Positions 41,034 through 50,493 of a DNA stretch of 64,000 nt are shown here, piece by piece. The position numbers were made by a program, and so were the translations under genes. The notes beneath the pieces are model-generated. The model made no database searches. It worked only from the letters and a program-made list of their open reading frames with translations, and had not been told where the DNA came from. The first letter of the stretch is position 1. Every line of letters begins with the position of its first letter. The stretch is taken from assembly GCA_041394145.1 (NCBI GenBank), contig JAWKIW010000006.1, positions 62,001-126,000 of the forward strand, given 5' to 3'. This DNA is from JAWKIW01 sp041394145. GTDB lineage: Bacteria; Actinomycetota; Acidimicrobiia; Acidimicrobiales; Acidimicrobilacustridaceae.

Positions 41034-42461
41034 TCAGGTCGGCAGCTTCGGCCCGATGGCCTCGCGCGGCGCGCCCTGGCGCGGGTAGTCGGTGAGCGAC
41101 ACCGCGAGGTCGTCGACGACCTTGACGCCGTCCTTGGGCGCACCGTTGACGATCTCCACGAAGGTGAGCCGGCTCCCCGGCACCGTGGTGACCCACCCGG
41201 CGAGGGCGTACACCTCCTTGAGGGAGCCCGTCTTGGCCACGACCCGCCCGTCGCCCGGGGTGTTGCGCATGCGCTTGCGCAGGGTGCCCTTCTGCGCCCC
41301 GACGGCGAAGCCGGTGGCGAGGTCGCCGTCACCGCCGTCGAGGGCGAGCACGGTCAGCGCGGCCCGGCAGGTGATCTTGTTGGCGCGGTGCAGCCCGGAT
41401 CCGTCGAAGGTGGTGACGCCGGCCATCGGGACGCCGCGGGCCTCGACGGTCTGCCGGACGACGCCGACGCCGGCCGCGGTGGTGCCCTGGCCGACGGCCC
41501 GCACGCCGATCTCCTTGGCGAGCAGCTCGGCGGTGGTGTTGTCGGACCAGGTGAGCATCTCGTCCACGAGCTCGCGGACCGGCAGCGACTCGATCCGGGC
41601 GATCTCGGCGGCGCCCGGGGGCGTCGCACCGGCGACCCCCGTCCCGGTGACCCGCACCCCCCGCTGCTCGAGCAGGGACTTGAGCGTCTCGGCGGCCAGC
41701 GGCGCAGGATCGCCGAGCTTGCGGGACCGGGCCGGCACGTCGGGGTCCCGGCTGAGCCCGGCGTTGCCCCGGTTGACCTCGAGCGCGCTCAGGGCCCCGA
41801 CCTGGTCGTCGCGCTGGTAGCTGGGCTCCCAGCCGTCCACGGCGCGCTGGGTGTCGTAGCGCGACTCGTCGCCCACGATGTCACCGCGGATCTCGGTCAC
41901 CCCCGCGGCCTTGATCCGGTCGGCCAGCACGGCGAAGTCGGTCTGGGGCTGGTTGCGGTCCTCGAGCACCTGGCGGAAGCCCTCGGTGAACAGCAGCGGG
42001 TCGCCACCACCGACGAGGAACAGGTCGCCGGCCACCACACCGCCGGCGTCGGGCGCCGTTGCGGTCCGGGCCACGGTCGGCAGCGTGGTCTCGGGACCGA
42101 GGACCTGCAGGGCGGCGGTCCCGGTGAAGGTCTTCAGCACCGAGGCCGGCGTGACCGGTTGATCGGGGTTGACGGCGACGATCTCGCGGCCGTGGTCGGC
42201 CACGACGAGGCAGCTGCCGGGACCGGCCTCCTTCTGGTAGCCCTGCGCGGCCTGCACGACGTCGGCATCGGCCGCCCGGGTGCGCACCAGGTCGGGCACC
42301 CGCCGGGTCGAGAAGACGGGCGTCACCGGCCGTCGCGGGGGGCTCGGCACCGCGCTCCCGGGAGCGGGCGCCTGGGCCTCGGCCACGGCCGGGCCGCCCA
42401 GCACGGCGGCGGCCAGGACGAGGGCGGCGAGCCGGCGACGGCGCGGGATCGAGGCGGACAT
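41034..42461 (-). CDS. dacB: D-alanyl-D-alanine carboxypeptidase/endopeptidase (PBP4, S13)
   Basis: A 475-residue secreted or membrane-anchored protein with an N-terminal signal (RRRRLAALVLAAAVLGGPAV). The penicillin-binding triads are SxxK in TPASVLKTFTG, SDN in LTWSDNTTAELLAKEIG and KTG in VVAKTGSLKEVYALAGW. Long inserted domains between motifs I and II are typical of class C PBP4/DacB. It trims or cleaves cross-links of peptidoglycan. A TAGGCT -10 element lies 9 bases before ATG 42461. Confidence 0.92.
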   Translation of the reverse strand: MSASIPRRRRLAALVLAAAVLGGPAVAEAQAPAPGSAVPSPPRRPVTPVFSTRRVPDLVRTRAADADVVQAAQGYQKEAGPGSCLVVADHGREIVAVNPDQPVTPASVLKTFTGTAALQVLGPETTLPTVARTATAPDAGGVVAGDLFLVGGGDPLLFTEGFRQVLEDRNQPQTDFAVLADRIKAAGVTEIRGDIVGDESRYDTQRAVDGWEPSYQRDDQVGALSALEVNRGNAGLSRDPDVPARSRKLGDPAPLAAETLKSLLEQRGVRVTGTGVAGATPPGAAEIARIESLPVRELVDEMLTWSDNTTAELLAKEIGVRAVGQGTTAAGVGVVRQTVEARGVPMAGVTTFDGSGLHRANKITCRAALTVLALDGGDGDLATGFAVGAQKGTLRKRMRNTPGDGRVVAKTGSLKEVYALAGWVTTVPGSRLTFVEIVNGAPKDGVKVVDDLAVSLTDYPRQGAPREAIGPKLPT

Positions 42462-42470
42462 CGGCGGGCC

Positions 42471-42476
42471 AGCCTA
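42471..42476 (-). promoter_or_regulatory. -10 element TAGGCT (dacB)
   Basis: The leftward TAGGCT lies 9 bases before ATG 42461, consistent with a leaderless or near-leaderless mRNA. Confidence 0.35.
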
Positions 42477-42541
42477 CGGGGTGGCGCGCGCCGACCGGCC
42501 GCGGCCCGGTGCGCCGGTGGGTGCGCCCGGCGGGGCGTCGC

Positions 42542-44020
42542 TCACCGCAGATCGCGGCGGCGGCGCCACCGGCTGTAGTGCCAGAGGTGGGCGAGGGCCC
42601 CGACCGCCCGGTTGGAGGAGGGGTAGCAGTACTTGCCGCTCTCCACCACCCCGCGCACCGCGGCGTTGTCGGGCGAGGTGACGGCCAGCTCGGTGGCGGT
42701 GAGGATCGGCTTGCCCAGCTCGTCGGCCAGCTGGGCGGCCGTCGCCGTGTAGCGACGGTCCTGGCGCTCGTGGAAGCCGACGATCCGCTCGAGGCCGTGC
42801 TCGGGGTAGAAGGGCCCCTCCCGCTCCATCTTGGCGGTGTTGCCCTGGATCCCCATGCCGAGGAACACCACGGCATCGACCGCGGGGTGACGAGCCGCCG
42901 TGGCGAGCACGTCGGGGATGGTGTCCTTGGTCTCGCCGCCGGCCATGTCGATCGGGTTGTTGCGGCTCCACCGGGGGGGCAGCTCGGCGTCGAGCTCGTC
43001 GCGCAGGTCCTCGGGCAGGGCGAGCAGCTCGAGGTCGGTGCGGGAGATGGCGTCGGCGGTGACGACGCCCCACCCGCCGGCGGTGGACACGACCATGGTG
43101 GCCGGCCCCGAGGGCAGCGGCTGCGTGGCGAAGGTGGCGGCGGCCTCGTAGGCCTCCTCGATGGTGGTCGCCCTGATGGCGCCGGCCTGACGGCACATGC
43201 CGTCGAAGACCCGGTCGTCGGTGGCCAGGGAGCCGGTGTGGCTGGCGGCCGCTCGGGCGCCTCCTGCGGTGGCGCCCCCCTTCACCAGCACCACCGGGAT
43301 CTGCTCGCAGACGGCGCGCAACCGCCGGGCGAAGTCTCGTCCGTCGGTCACGCCCTCGACGTAGGCCAGGGCGACGTCGGTCTCGTCGTCGGCCGCGAAG
43401 AACTCGAGGAAGTCGACCACGCCGACCTGGGCGGCGTTGCCGGCCGACACGGCTCGGCTGATGCCGACGCCGCTGGCGATGGCGTAGTTCTGGAAGGACG
43501 ACACGAAGTTGCCCGACTGGCTCACCACGCCGATCCGGCCGGGCGGGGGGTACGGCGCCACGATCTGGGCGCACAGGCTCGCCGGCGTCGAGATCACGCC
43601 CTGGCCGTTGGGGCCCACGACCACCATGCCCAGCTCGTCGGCCAGCGCGACCAGCTCGTCCTGGGCGCGGCGGCCCTCCTCCCCCGCCTCGCCATAGCCG
43701 GCGGAGGCGATGAAGGCGGCCGTGACCCCCTTGGCGGCGGCGGCCCGCAGCAGGTCGAGGTTCGCCGAGGCCGGCGTGCACACGAACACCAGGTCGGCCT
43801 CGCCGTCGGGCACCTGCTCGATGTCGGTGAGCGCGTCGAGGCCCAGGATGGTCCCGCCGTCGCGGTTGAGCGGGTACAGCGCCCCGCCGTAGCCGGCGGT
43901 GCAGATGTTGTGCAGCGCGACGAAGCCGAACTTGCCGGGGTGCGAGGACGCCCCCGCCACCACGATGCCCCGCGGCTCGAACAGGGCCAGGTAGCGGTCG
44001 TGCGGGATGCGGCGGGTCAC
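42542..44020 (-). CDS. ADP-forming acyl-CoA synthetase, alpha subunit type
   Basis: A 492-residue protein: CoA-binding Rossmann domain (FEPRGIVVAGASSHPGKFGF), succinyl-CoA-synthetase-like domains (VVGPNGQGVISTP, GRIGVVSQSGNFVSSFQNYA) and the phospho-His site in AAASHTGSLATDDRVF. This is the alpha half of ADP-forming acetyl-CoA/acyl-CoA synthetases, which make ATP from acyl-CoA or the reverse. The ATP-grasp beta subunit is the upstream gene (overlap of four bases), so the enzyme is split as in archaeal ACD enzymes rather than fused as in many bacteria. Confidence 0.88.
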   Translation of the reverse strand: MTRRIPHDRYLALFEPRGIVVAGASSHPGKFGFVALHNICTAGYGGALYPLNRDGGTILGLDALTDIEQVPDGEADLVFVCTPASANLDLLRAAAAKGVTAAFIASAGYGEAGEEGRRAQDELVALADELGMVVVGPNGQGVISTPASLCAQIVAPYPPPGRIGVVSQSGNFVSSFQNYAIASGVGISRAVSAGNAAQVGVVDFLEFFAADDETDVALAYVEGVTDGRDFARRLRAVCEQIPVVLVKGGATAGGARAAASHTGSLATDDRVFDGMCRQAGAIRATTIEEAYEAAATFATQPLPSGPATMVVSTAGGWGVVTADAISRTDLELLALPEDLRDELDAELPPRWSRNNPIDMAGGETKDTIPDVLATAARHPAVDAVVFLGMGIQGNTAKMEREGPFYPEHGLERIVGFHERQDRRYTATAAQLADELGKPILTATELAVTSPDNAAVRGVVESGKYCYPSSNRAVGALAHLWHYSRWRRRRDLR

Positions 44021-44682
44021 GACCGGACCTCCACGAGGGCGTCGACGGCGACGGGGGCGCCGTCGACGATGATCAGCGGGTTGAGGTCGGCCGACACGAG
44101 GTCGGGCTCGTCGACGGCCGCCCGGGACAACCCGAGCAGCACGTCGGCGACCTTGTCGCGGTCGACGGGGGGCTCGCCCCGGAAGGGCCCGAGCAGTCGC
44201 TGCGTGGCGAGGTCCTCGAGCATCTCCAGGGCGTCGACGCGCTCGATGGGCACCAGCCGGATCGCCACGTCGGCCACCGCCTCGGCGAGGATCCCCCCCA
44301 CGCCCACCATCACGGTCATGCCGAACTGGGCGTCCTCGGCGAGGCCGGCGATGAGCTCGCGGTTGCCCCGCACCATGGGCGCCACGAGGACGTGCACCTC
44401 GCCGTCCTCGGGGCGAGCCGCCGCGAGCAGCTCGGCGGCGGCGGCCCGCACGGCGTCGGCGTCGGCGAGACCGAGACGCACGAGGCCCCGCTCGGTCTTG
44501 TGGGCGATGTGGTCGCCGCCGAGCTTGGCGACGACCGGCAAGCCGAGCGCACGGGCCGCGTCGGCGGCGGCGTCGGCGTCGGTGACGACGCGCTCGGGCA
44601 GCATCGGCACGCCGTGGCGGGCGAGCAGCGCCTTCGAGTCGTGCTCGGAGAGCGTGCGGGTGGTGCCGTCGGCCGGGCTCAT
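44017..44682 (-). CDS. ADP-forming acyl-CoA synthetase, beta (ATP-grasp) subunit
   Basis: A 221-residue ATP-grasp domain protein: SEHDSKALLARHGVPMLPER and LGLPVVAKLGGDHIAHKTER bind nucleotide, VHVLVAPMVRGNRELIAGLA and GMTVMVGVGGILAEAVADVA are the core strands, and LVSADLNPLIIV supplies the metal-binding Asn. It partners the alpha subunit encoded just downstream. Together they would interconvert an acyl-CoA plus ADP and Pi with the acid plus ATP; the acyl group is unknown. Confidence 0.87.
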   Translation of the reverse strand: MSPADGTTRTLSEHDSKALLARHGVPMLPERVVTDADAAADAARALGLPVVAKLGGDHIAHKTERGLVRLGLADADAVRAAAAELLAAARPEDGEVHVLVAPMVRGNRELIAGLAEDAQFGMTVMVGVGGILAEAVADVAIRLVPIERVDALEMLEDLATQRLLGPFRGEPPVDRDKVADVLLGLSRAAVDEPDLVSADLNPLIIVDGAPVAVDALVEVRS

Positions 44683-44730
44683 GGTCGCCCTCCCCCTGCG
44701 TGGGCCATGGCGCCGTAACGTATCGGCCCC

Positions 44731-46113
44731 ATGCCCGCCGGAGCCATCCCGCCCGCCGCCCCGACCGCGGCCGTCGGGCCCGGCCCCCTCACCGGCCTCA
44801 TCGAGGGCTTCTACGGAAGGCCCTGGTCCTGGTCCGCACGCGCCGAGGTCCTGGCCTTCTGCCACGCCCACGGCCTCAGCCACTACGTCTACGCACCGAA
44901 GGACGACCCGCTGCACCGCCACGACTGGCGCGTGCCGTACCCCGACGCCGACCTCGACGGGTTCGCCGGGCTGGTGGCGGCCGAGACGATGCGGATCGGC
45001 TTCGCCGTCTCGCCCGGGCTCAGCATCGACGCCCACGACCCGACCGACCGGGCCGCCCTCGCCGCCAAGGTCGACCAGGTGGTCGCCACCGGGATCGACC
45101 TGGTGTGCCTGGCGCTCGACGACATCCCGGTGCGACCGGGTCTGGGCGAGGAGCACGCCGCGCTCACCGCGTGGCTGGCCGACCACCTCGGCGACGGGGT
45201 GCGCCTGGTGCTGGTGCCGACCGAGTACGCGGGGACCCGGCCGACGCCCTACCTCGACGCGCTGGCGGCCGGCGTGCCCGAGGAGGTGGCGATCGCGTGG
45301 ACCGGGCCGACCGTGGTCTGCGACGAGATCACCGTCGGGCAGGCCGCGGCGCGCGCCGAGGTCCTCGGTGGCCGCGCCCCGCTGCTGTGGGACAACTACC
45401 CCGTCAACGACGCGGTGATGGCCGACCGGCTGTTCATGGGCCCGCTGCGGGGGCGCGATCCGGGGCTGCGGGACGCGTGCTGCGGCCACCTCGCCAACCC
45501 GATGGTGCAGCCGCGGGCCTCGCTGCTGCCCCTGGCGTCGGTGGCCGCCTGGGTCCGTGGCGACGATCCGGAGGCGGCCTGGCGCCGTGAGGCGGACCGG
45601 CGGGGCTGGCGGGCCTTCGCCGAGGCGTGCGACGGCGAGGTGCCCCGCCGCCTGGTCGCCGACGTCGTGGGGACCTGGGACGTCCCCGGTCGAGACGACG
45701 CGCTGGCCCGCCTCGAGGGGTGGCTGGACGAGGCGGTGGGCGCCGAGGCGCCCGGGCTGGAGGAGGAGGCCGAGGCCTGGCGGGAGCAGGTGCGGGCCGA
45801 GGCAGGCCTCGCCCGCTCCGCCGTCGCGCTGCTGCGCACGCTCCCGCCGACGCCGGGCCTGCCGTTCGACCACGCCGGCGCCGTGCAGCACGCCCTGCTC
45901 GTGGGATGGGTCTGGCGCGAGGTGGCCCGATCACCCGTGACGGTGTTCGGCCCCCGCCTGTCCCTGCGGCCCGTGCTCGCCCAGTGGCCGGACGGCGAGT
46001 TCGCCTACCGGAGCGCCAGCCTCGATCAGGGCCGCAATGCGGTCGACGCCCTCTGCCGGTTCGCGCTCGACCGCCTCGCCGCCGCCACCGAGGCCGCCCT
46101 CCCGCCCCCGTGA
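44731..46113 (+). CDS. GH84-like beta-N-acetylglucosaminidase (O-GlcNAcase-type)
   Basis: A 460-residue cytosolic-looking protein. GLIEGFYGRPWSWSARAEVL (residues 22-41) is the GH84 barrel signature, followed by YVYAPKDDPLHRHDWR, and the acidic pair Asp130-Asp131 in LALDDIP that serves substrate-assisted catalysis in GH84 enzymes. LLWDNYPVND and the C-terminal helical domain also fit. Bacterial members remove N-acetylglucosamine from glycans or glycoproteins. No signal peptide is seen. Divergent from the acyl-CoA synthetase genes; TAACGT at 44716-44721 is a possible -10. Confidence 0.87.
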   Translation: MPAGAIPPAAPTAAVGPGPLTGLIEGFYGRPWSWSARAEVLAFCHAHGLSHYVYAPKDDPLHRHDWRVPYPDADLDGFAGLVAAETMRIGFAVSPGLSIDAHDPTDRAALAAKVDQVVATGIDLVCLALDDIPVRPGLGEEHAALTAWLADHLGDGVRLVLVPTEYAGTRPTPYLDALAAGVPEEVAIAWTGPTVVCDEITVGQAAARAEVLGGRAPLLWDNYPVNDAVMADRLFMGPLRGRDPGLRDACCGHLANPMVQPRASLLPLASVAAWVRGDDPEAAWRREADRRGWRAFAEACDGEVPRRLVADVVGTWDVPGRDDALARLEGWLDEAVGAEAPGLEEEAEAWREQVRAEAGLARSAVALLRTLPPTPGLPFDHAGAVQHALLVGWVWREVARSPVTVFGPRLSLRPVLAQWPDGEFAYRSASLDQGRNAVDALCRFALDRLAAATEAALPPP

Positions 46114-46124
46114 GCGTCCGGCGC

Positions 46125-46772
46125 TCAGCGGGGCTCCAGCGCGGCCCGGAAGAACGACCGGATGTGGGTGAGCCGCTCCTCGAGCGCGGTGGGCGTCAGG
46201 GGGTCGCGGTCGAGCAGGCCCTCGATGAAGGGAAGGTCGCCGAAGTAGCTCAGCAGCGCGCCGTACCCGGTGAGCAGCAGCTGCTCGGGGTCGAGGCGGC
46301 GGAAGTTCCCGGCGTCCATCTCGCGCTCGAAGTAGGCGACGGCCCGCTCGAACAGCGGGCGCAGCGCGACGCCCAGGTCGATGCCGAGGCGGTCCCCACC
46401 GTCGAGCGCCTCCCGTCGTGCGATGCGCACGAAGTCCGGGTTCTCGGCGAAGAACCGGAACCCGGCGGTGAGGACGCGGTCGACCTGCGCCCAGGCGCCC
46501 TCGGGGCCGCCGTGGGGGACCTCCGGCGCGGGCGTGCCGCCCTCGGTGGCGTCGTCGACCCGGAGGAACCACTCGGTGAGCGCCTTGTCGAACACCTCGC
46601 GGTACAGGGCGTCCTTGGAGGGGAAGTGGTGCAGCAGGCTGGACCGGCGGATGCCGACCGCCTCGGCGATCTCGTTCAGCGAGGTGGCGTCGTAGCCGTG
46701 CTCGGCGAACCGCTTCCCGGCCTCGACGAGGATCGTGTCGCGCGTCGAGGGCGGGCTGTCGGTCTGGGCCAC
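46125..46772 (-). CDS. TetR-family transcriptional regulator
   Basis: A 215-residue regulator. Residues about 10-56 form the TetR helix-turn-helix: TRDTILVEAGKRFAEHGYDA, TSLNEIAEAVGIRRSSLLHH and FPSKDALYREV. The rest is a helical ligand-binding domain (EREMDAGNFRRLDPEQLLLT). It is divergent from the 46.8-kb gene, and a perfect palindrome lies between their -10 elements, so autoregulation and control of that gene are likely. The ligand is unknown. Start GTG 46772 with a TAGCCT element 7 bases upstream. Confidence 0.9.
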   Translation of the reverse strand: MAQTDSPPSTRDTILVEAGKRFAEHGYDATSLNEIAEAVGIRRSSLLHHFPSKDALYREVFDKALTEWFLRVDDATEGGTPAPEVPHGGPEGAWAQVDRVLTAGFRFFAENPDFVRIARREALDGGDRLGIDLGVALRPLFERAVAYFEREMDAGNFRRLDPEQLLLTGYGALLSYFGDLPFIEGLLDRDPLTPTALEERLTHIRSFFRAALEPR

Positions 46773-46779
46773 GGCGACG

Positions 46780-46785
46780 AGGCTA
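46780..46785 (-). promoter_or_regulatory. -10 element TAGCCT, leaderless type (tetR gene)
   Basis: The leftward TAGCCT lies 7 bases before GTG 46772. Confidence 0.4.
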
Positions 46786-46789
46786 CTGC

Positions 46790-46799
46790 CGACCGGTCG
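46790..46799. promoter_or_regulatory. Palindromic operator candidate for the TetR regulator
   Basis: CGACCGGTCG is a perfect 10-base palindrome centred between the divergent -10 elements at 46780-46785 and 46801-46806. A bound regulator would cover both promoters. Confidence 0.5.
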
Positions 46800-46800
46800 C

Positions 46801-46806
46801 TAGGGT
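46801..46806 (+). promoter_or_regulatory. -10 element TAGGGT, leaderless type
   Basis: TAGGGT lies 7 bases before ATG 46814. Confidence 0.45.
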
Positions 46807-46813
46807 GCGGCCC

Positions 46814-47197
46814 ATGCAGATCATCGCCGCCCTGTTCATCGACGGCATCGAGCTGCGCCAGGTGCCCGGGCCCGCCACCCGCATCGACCTCACCGGCATC
46901 CAGTTCTCGGCGCCGGCACCGGCCCCGGTGCCGGTGACGCTCGAGCCCCATCTGGTGGTCATCGTCCGCTGTGGTGCCGACGAGTCGGGCGAGGGGGCCC
47001 TGGAGGTCGTCTACCGGCGCGGTGACGACCAGGTCGCCCGCAACGTGCAGCCCCTGCAGGTCGAGCCGGGCCGGTTCTCCTACCGGCTCGTGCGCGCCGA
47101 GCTGGAGTTCGAGTCGTACGACACGATCGAGGCGCACTGCCGCATCGACCTCGGCGAGGTGACGGTGGTGCCCTTCACCCTGCTGCCGCCGGTGTGA
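46814..47197 (+). CDS. Conserved protein under probable TetR control
   Basis: A 127-residue soluble, beta-rich protein of unknown family: IIAALFIDGIELRQVPGPAT, a short Ala/Pro segment, VTLEPHLVVIVRCGADESGE, VVYRRGDDQVARNVQPLQVE, and YDTIEAHCRIDLGEVTVVPF. The strand pattern suggests a small beta sandwich. ATG 46814 is preferred over GTG 46805 because of the -10 element 7 bases before it. It is divergent from the TetR gene and 10 bases before the FIST gene, so it may be regulated with it. Confidence 0.65.
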   Translation: MQIIAALFIDGIELRQVPGPATRIDLTGIQFSAPAPAPVPVTLEPHLVVIVRCGADESGEGALEVVYRRGDDQVARNVQPLQVEPGRFSYRLVRAELEFESYDTIEAHCRIDLGEVTVVPFTLLPPV

Positions 47198-47207
47198 GCC
47201 GCGACGC

Positions 47208-48361
47208 GTGCCGTTCGCCTCCGCCCTCTCCGAGCATCCCGATGCCGCTGCGGCCACCGGTGAGGTCGCCGGCGCGCTGCTCGAGGCCCTCGGACCCTCA
47301 CCGGACCTGGTGCTCGTGCACGCCACGGGCGCCCACCGCGACGCCTTCGCCGACGTCGTCGACGCCCTCGGTCGGGTGCTGACGCCGCACCGCCTCCTCG
47401 GGGCGACGGCCGTGGCGGTCGTCGGCGGGGCGCGCGAGGTCGAGGAGCAGCCGGCGCTGTCGCTGTGGGGTGCTCGCCTGTCCACGGCCGGCCCGGCCGA
47501 CCTGCGGCCGCTGCGACTCGACGCCATCCGCACCGGCGACGGGCTGGCCCTGCTGGGCTTCGACCCCGAGGCGCTGCGATCGGCCGGTGCGGTGGTGCTG
47601 CTGTGCGACCCGGGGTTCCCGACCGACGAGGTGCTCGCCGCGCTCCGGCGGGAGGCACCGGCGCTGCCGGTCGTCGGCGGCGTCGCCTCGGCGGGGTTCG
47701 GGCCGGGCGCCAACCGGCTCGCCCTCGACGGCCGCGTGTTCGACGACGGCGCCGTCGGCGTCGTCGTGCCGCCAGGGCTCGTCGACGTCGAGCTGGTGGT
47801 GTCCCAGGGCTGCCGACCGATCGGCGAGCCCCGCACCGTGACGCGGGCGGAGGCGAACGTCGTCCTCGAGATCGCCGGCACCCGGGCCCTCGACCACGTC
47901 GCGGCCGTCCTCGAGACCGCATCGCCACGCGACCGCGGGCTCGCCGAGCGGGGCCTCCACCTCGGCCGCGTCGTCGACGAGCACCGGATCGAGCTCGGAC
48001 GCGGCGACTTCCTCGTCCGGAACCTCGTCGGCGCCGACCCCGACCGCGGCTCGATCGTGGTGAACGACCTCGTCGAGGTGGGCGCCACCGTCCAGCTGCA
48101 GGTCCGCGACGCCGAGGCCGCCGACGAGGACCTGCGCGAGCTGCTGGCGGGCCGCGAGGCCGACGCCGCGCTCGTGTTCACCTGCAACGGGCGGGGCCGC
48201 GCCTGTTCGGTGCACCCGACCACGACGCCACCGTGGTCACCGAGCTGACCGGCAGCCGGGCCACGGCGGGCATGTTCTGCGCCGGCGAGATCGGCCCGGT
48301 CGGCGGCCAGGTGTTCCTGCACGGGTTCACCGCGTCGGTGGCGCTGTGGCGCGAGCGCTGA
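47208..48361 (+). CDS. FIST-domain sensory protein, one frameshift
   Basis: About 384 residues. The FIST N domain includes LLGATAVAVVGGAREVEEQP and PVVGGVASAGFGPGANRLAL, and the FIST C domain includes RGDFLVRNLVGADPDRGSIV and ALVFTCNGRGRA. After a missing C in the CC run near 48202-48203 the reading continues GAPDHDATVVTELTGSRATA and MFCAGEIGPVGGQVFLHGFT, the strongly conserved family end. FIST domains are thought to bind small ligands such as amino acids and are usually fused to signalling domains; this one is free-standing. It follows the 46.8-kb gene closely. Confidence 0.85.
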
Positions 48362-48422
48362 GACCCCGCGACGACCCCGGGTAGGGTGACCGCAGCAGCG
48401 GCGGACGAGGAGGACCGGCCCG

Positions 48423-50387
48423 GTGAGCGACCCCGAACTCGAGCAGCGTTGCATCAACGTGATCCGAGGGCTCGCCATGGACGGCCCGGAGCAGGCGCAG
48501 TCCGGCCACCCCGGCACGGCCATGGCGCTGGCCCCCCTGGCCTACACGCTGTGGACCCGGGTCATGCGCTACGACGCCGAGGCACCCGACTGGCCCAACC
48601 GGGACCGCTTCGTCCTGTCGTGCGGCCACGCATCGATCCTGCTGTACTCGATGCTGCACCTCACCGGCTACGGCCTCACCCTCGACGACCTGAAGGCCTT
48701 CCGACAGTGGGGCTCGGTCACCCCGGGCCACCCCGAGCGCAACGACACCCCCGGCATCGAGGTGACCACCGGCCCGCTGGGCCAGGGCGTCTCCAACGCC
48801 GTGGGCATGGCCATCGCCGAACAGCACCTGCGGGCCCGCTTCGGCTCCCAGCTGTTCGACCACCACACGTTCGCGTTCTGCTCCGACGGCGACCTCGAGG
48901 AGGGGATCAGCCACGAGGCGGCGTCGCTCGCCGGCCACCTGGGCCTCGGCAAGCTGGTCCTCGTCTACGACGACAACCACATCTCGATCGACGGGCCCAC
49001 CGAGCTGGCGCTCAGCGACGATCCGGTCAAGCGCTTCGAGGGGTACGGCTGGCACGTCGACAACGTCGGCGAGATCGCCAACGACGTCGACGCCCTCGAG
49101 GCCGCGCTGCGCGACGCCATGGCCATCGAGGACCGGCCGTCGGTCATCGTGCTGCGCAGCCACATCGGCTACCCGTCCCCCACCCTGACCGACACCTCCA
49201 AGGCGCACGGCAGCCCGTTCGGTGCCGAGGAGATCACCAGGACCAAGGCCATCCTCGGGATCCCCGACGAGCCGTTCTGGGTCCCCGACGACGTGCTGGC
49301 GGTCTACCGCTCGGCCGGTCGTCGGGGCCGGGCCGATCGCGAGGCGTGGGAGCGGCTGTGGGCGCAGTGGCCCGACCAGCGCGACGAGATCGAGGCCTGT
49401 CTCACCGGCCGCGGCCTGCCCGGCTGGGCGTCGTCGCTGCCCACCTGGTCGCCCGGCGAGAAGGTCGCGACCCGCAAGGCCAGCACCGCATGCCTCGACG
49501 CCGTCCTGCCGGCGGTCCCGGGGTTGATCGGCGGCGGTGCCGACCTGACCGAGAACACCGGGGTGGAGATGAAGGGCGAGCCCCCCTTCTCCAAGACCGA
49601 CCGTCGGGCCCGGCAGGTCCACTTCGGGATCCGCGAGCACGCCATGGGCGGCATCATGAACGGCATCGCCGCCCACGGCGGTCTGCTGCCCATCGGCGGG
49701 ACCTTCTTCGTGTTCTCCGACTACATGCGGGGCTCGGTGCGCCTCGCCGCCCTGTCGGACCTGCACGTCATCTACTCGTGGACCCACGACTCCGTGGGCC
49801 TCGGCGAGGACGGGCCGACCCACCAGCCCATCGAGCACCTCGCCGCCATGCGGGCGATGCCCGGGCTGCGGGTCGTGCGCCCGGCCGACGCCAACGAGAC
49901 GGCGACCGCGTGGAAGATCGCCGTCGAGGCCGAGGGGCCCACCGCGCTGATCCTCAGCCGGCAGGGCCTGCCGGTGCTGGAGGGCACGGCGGGCAACGAC
50001 GGCGTGCTCAAGGGCGCCTACGTGCTGCGGGACGCGCCCACCGCGCCCGAGCTGGTCCTCGTGGGCACCGGCAGCGAGGTCTCGGTCTGCGTCGAGGCCG
50101 CCGAGCGCCTCGCCGGTGACGGCGTGGCGGTGCGCGTCGTCTCCATGCCGTCGTGGGAGCTGTTCGAGGAGCAGGGCGACGACTACCAGGACGCCGTGCT
50201 GCCCGACGGGGTGCCGACCCTGTCGGTCGAGGCCGCCACGACCTTCGGCTGGGCCCGCTGGGCCGACGACTCGGTCGGCATCGACCGCTTCGGGGCCTCG
50301 GCACCGGGCGCGGTGGCCCTGGCCAACCTGGGGATCAACCCCGACCACGTCGTCGAGCGGGCCCGGAACCTGCTGAACCGACCCTGA
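48423..50387 (+). CDS. tkt: Transketolase
   Basis: A 654-residue enzyme of normal length. SGHPGTAMALAPLAYTLW and VTTGPLGQGVSNAVGMAIAE are N-terminal ThDP and substrate motifs. The ThDP signature is SDGDLEEGISHEAASLAGHL through YDDNHISIDG. RHFGIREHAM-type sequence (RQVHFGIREHAMGGIMNGIA) and WTHDSVGLGEDGPTHQPIEH bind ThDP and phosphate in the central domain. It transfers two-carbon units between pentose phosphates. GTG 48423 has GGAGG upstream, and TAGGGT at 48383-48388 is a likely -10. Confidence 0.95.
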   Translation: MSDPELEQRCINVIRGLAMDGPEQAQSGHPGTAMALAPLAYTLWTRVMRYDAEAPDWPNRDRFVLSCGHASILLYSMLHLTGYGLTLDDLKAFRQWGSVTPGHPERNDTPGIEVTTGPLGQGVSNAVGMAIAEQHLRARFGSQLFDHHTFAFCSDGDLEEGISHEAASLAGHLGLGKLVLVYDDNHISIDGPTELALSDDPVKRFEGYGWHVDNVGEIANDVDALEAALRDAMAIEDRPSVIVLRSHIGYPSPTLTDTSKAHGSPFGAEEITRTKAILGIPDEPFWVPDDVLAVYRSAGRRGRADREAWERLWAQWPDQRDEIEACLTGRGLPGWASSLPTWSPGEKVATRKASTACLDAVLPAVPGLIGGGADLTENTGVEMKGEPPFSKTDRRARQVHFGIREHAMGGIMNGIAAHGGLLPIGGTFFVFSDYMRGSVRLAALSDLHVIYSWTHDSVGLGEDGPTHQPIEHLAAMRAMPGLRVVRPADANETATAWKIAVEAEGPTALILSRQGLPVLEGTAGNDGVLKGAYVLRDAPTAPELVLVGTGSEVSVCVEAAERLAGDGVAVRVVSMPSWELFEEQGDDYQDAVLPDGVPTLSVEAATTFGWARWADDSVGIDRFGASAPGAVALANLGINPDHVVERARNLLNRP

Positions 50388-50493
50388 ACGGGCCTTGAAC
50401 GGGTCGTGACGAAGCGGTGACGGCGACGACGCGACCGACCAGACTGCGACATGCTGTCGGGGCTGCCCCGGCGGACGGACGAGAGGGATCGAC

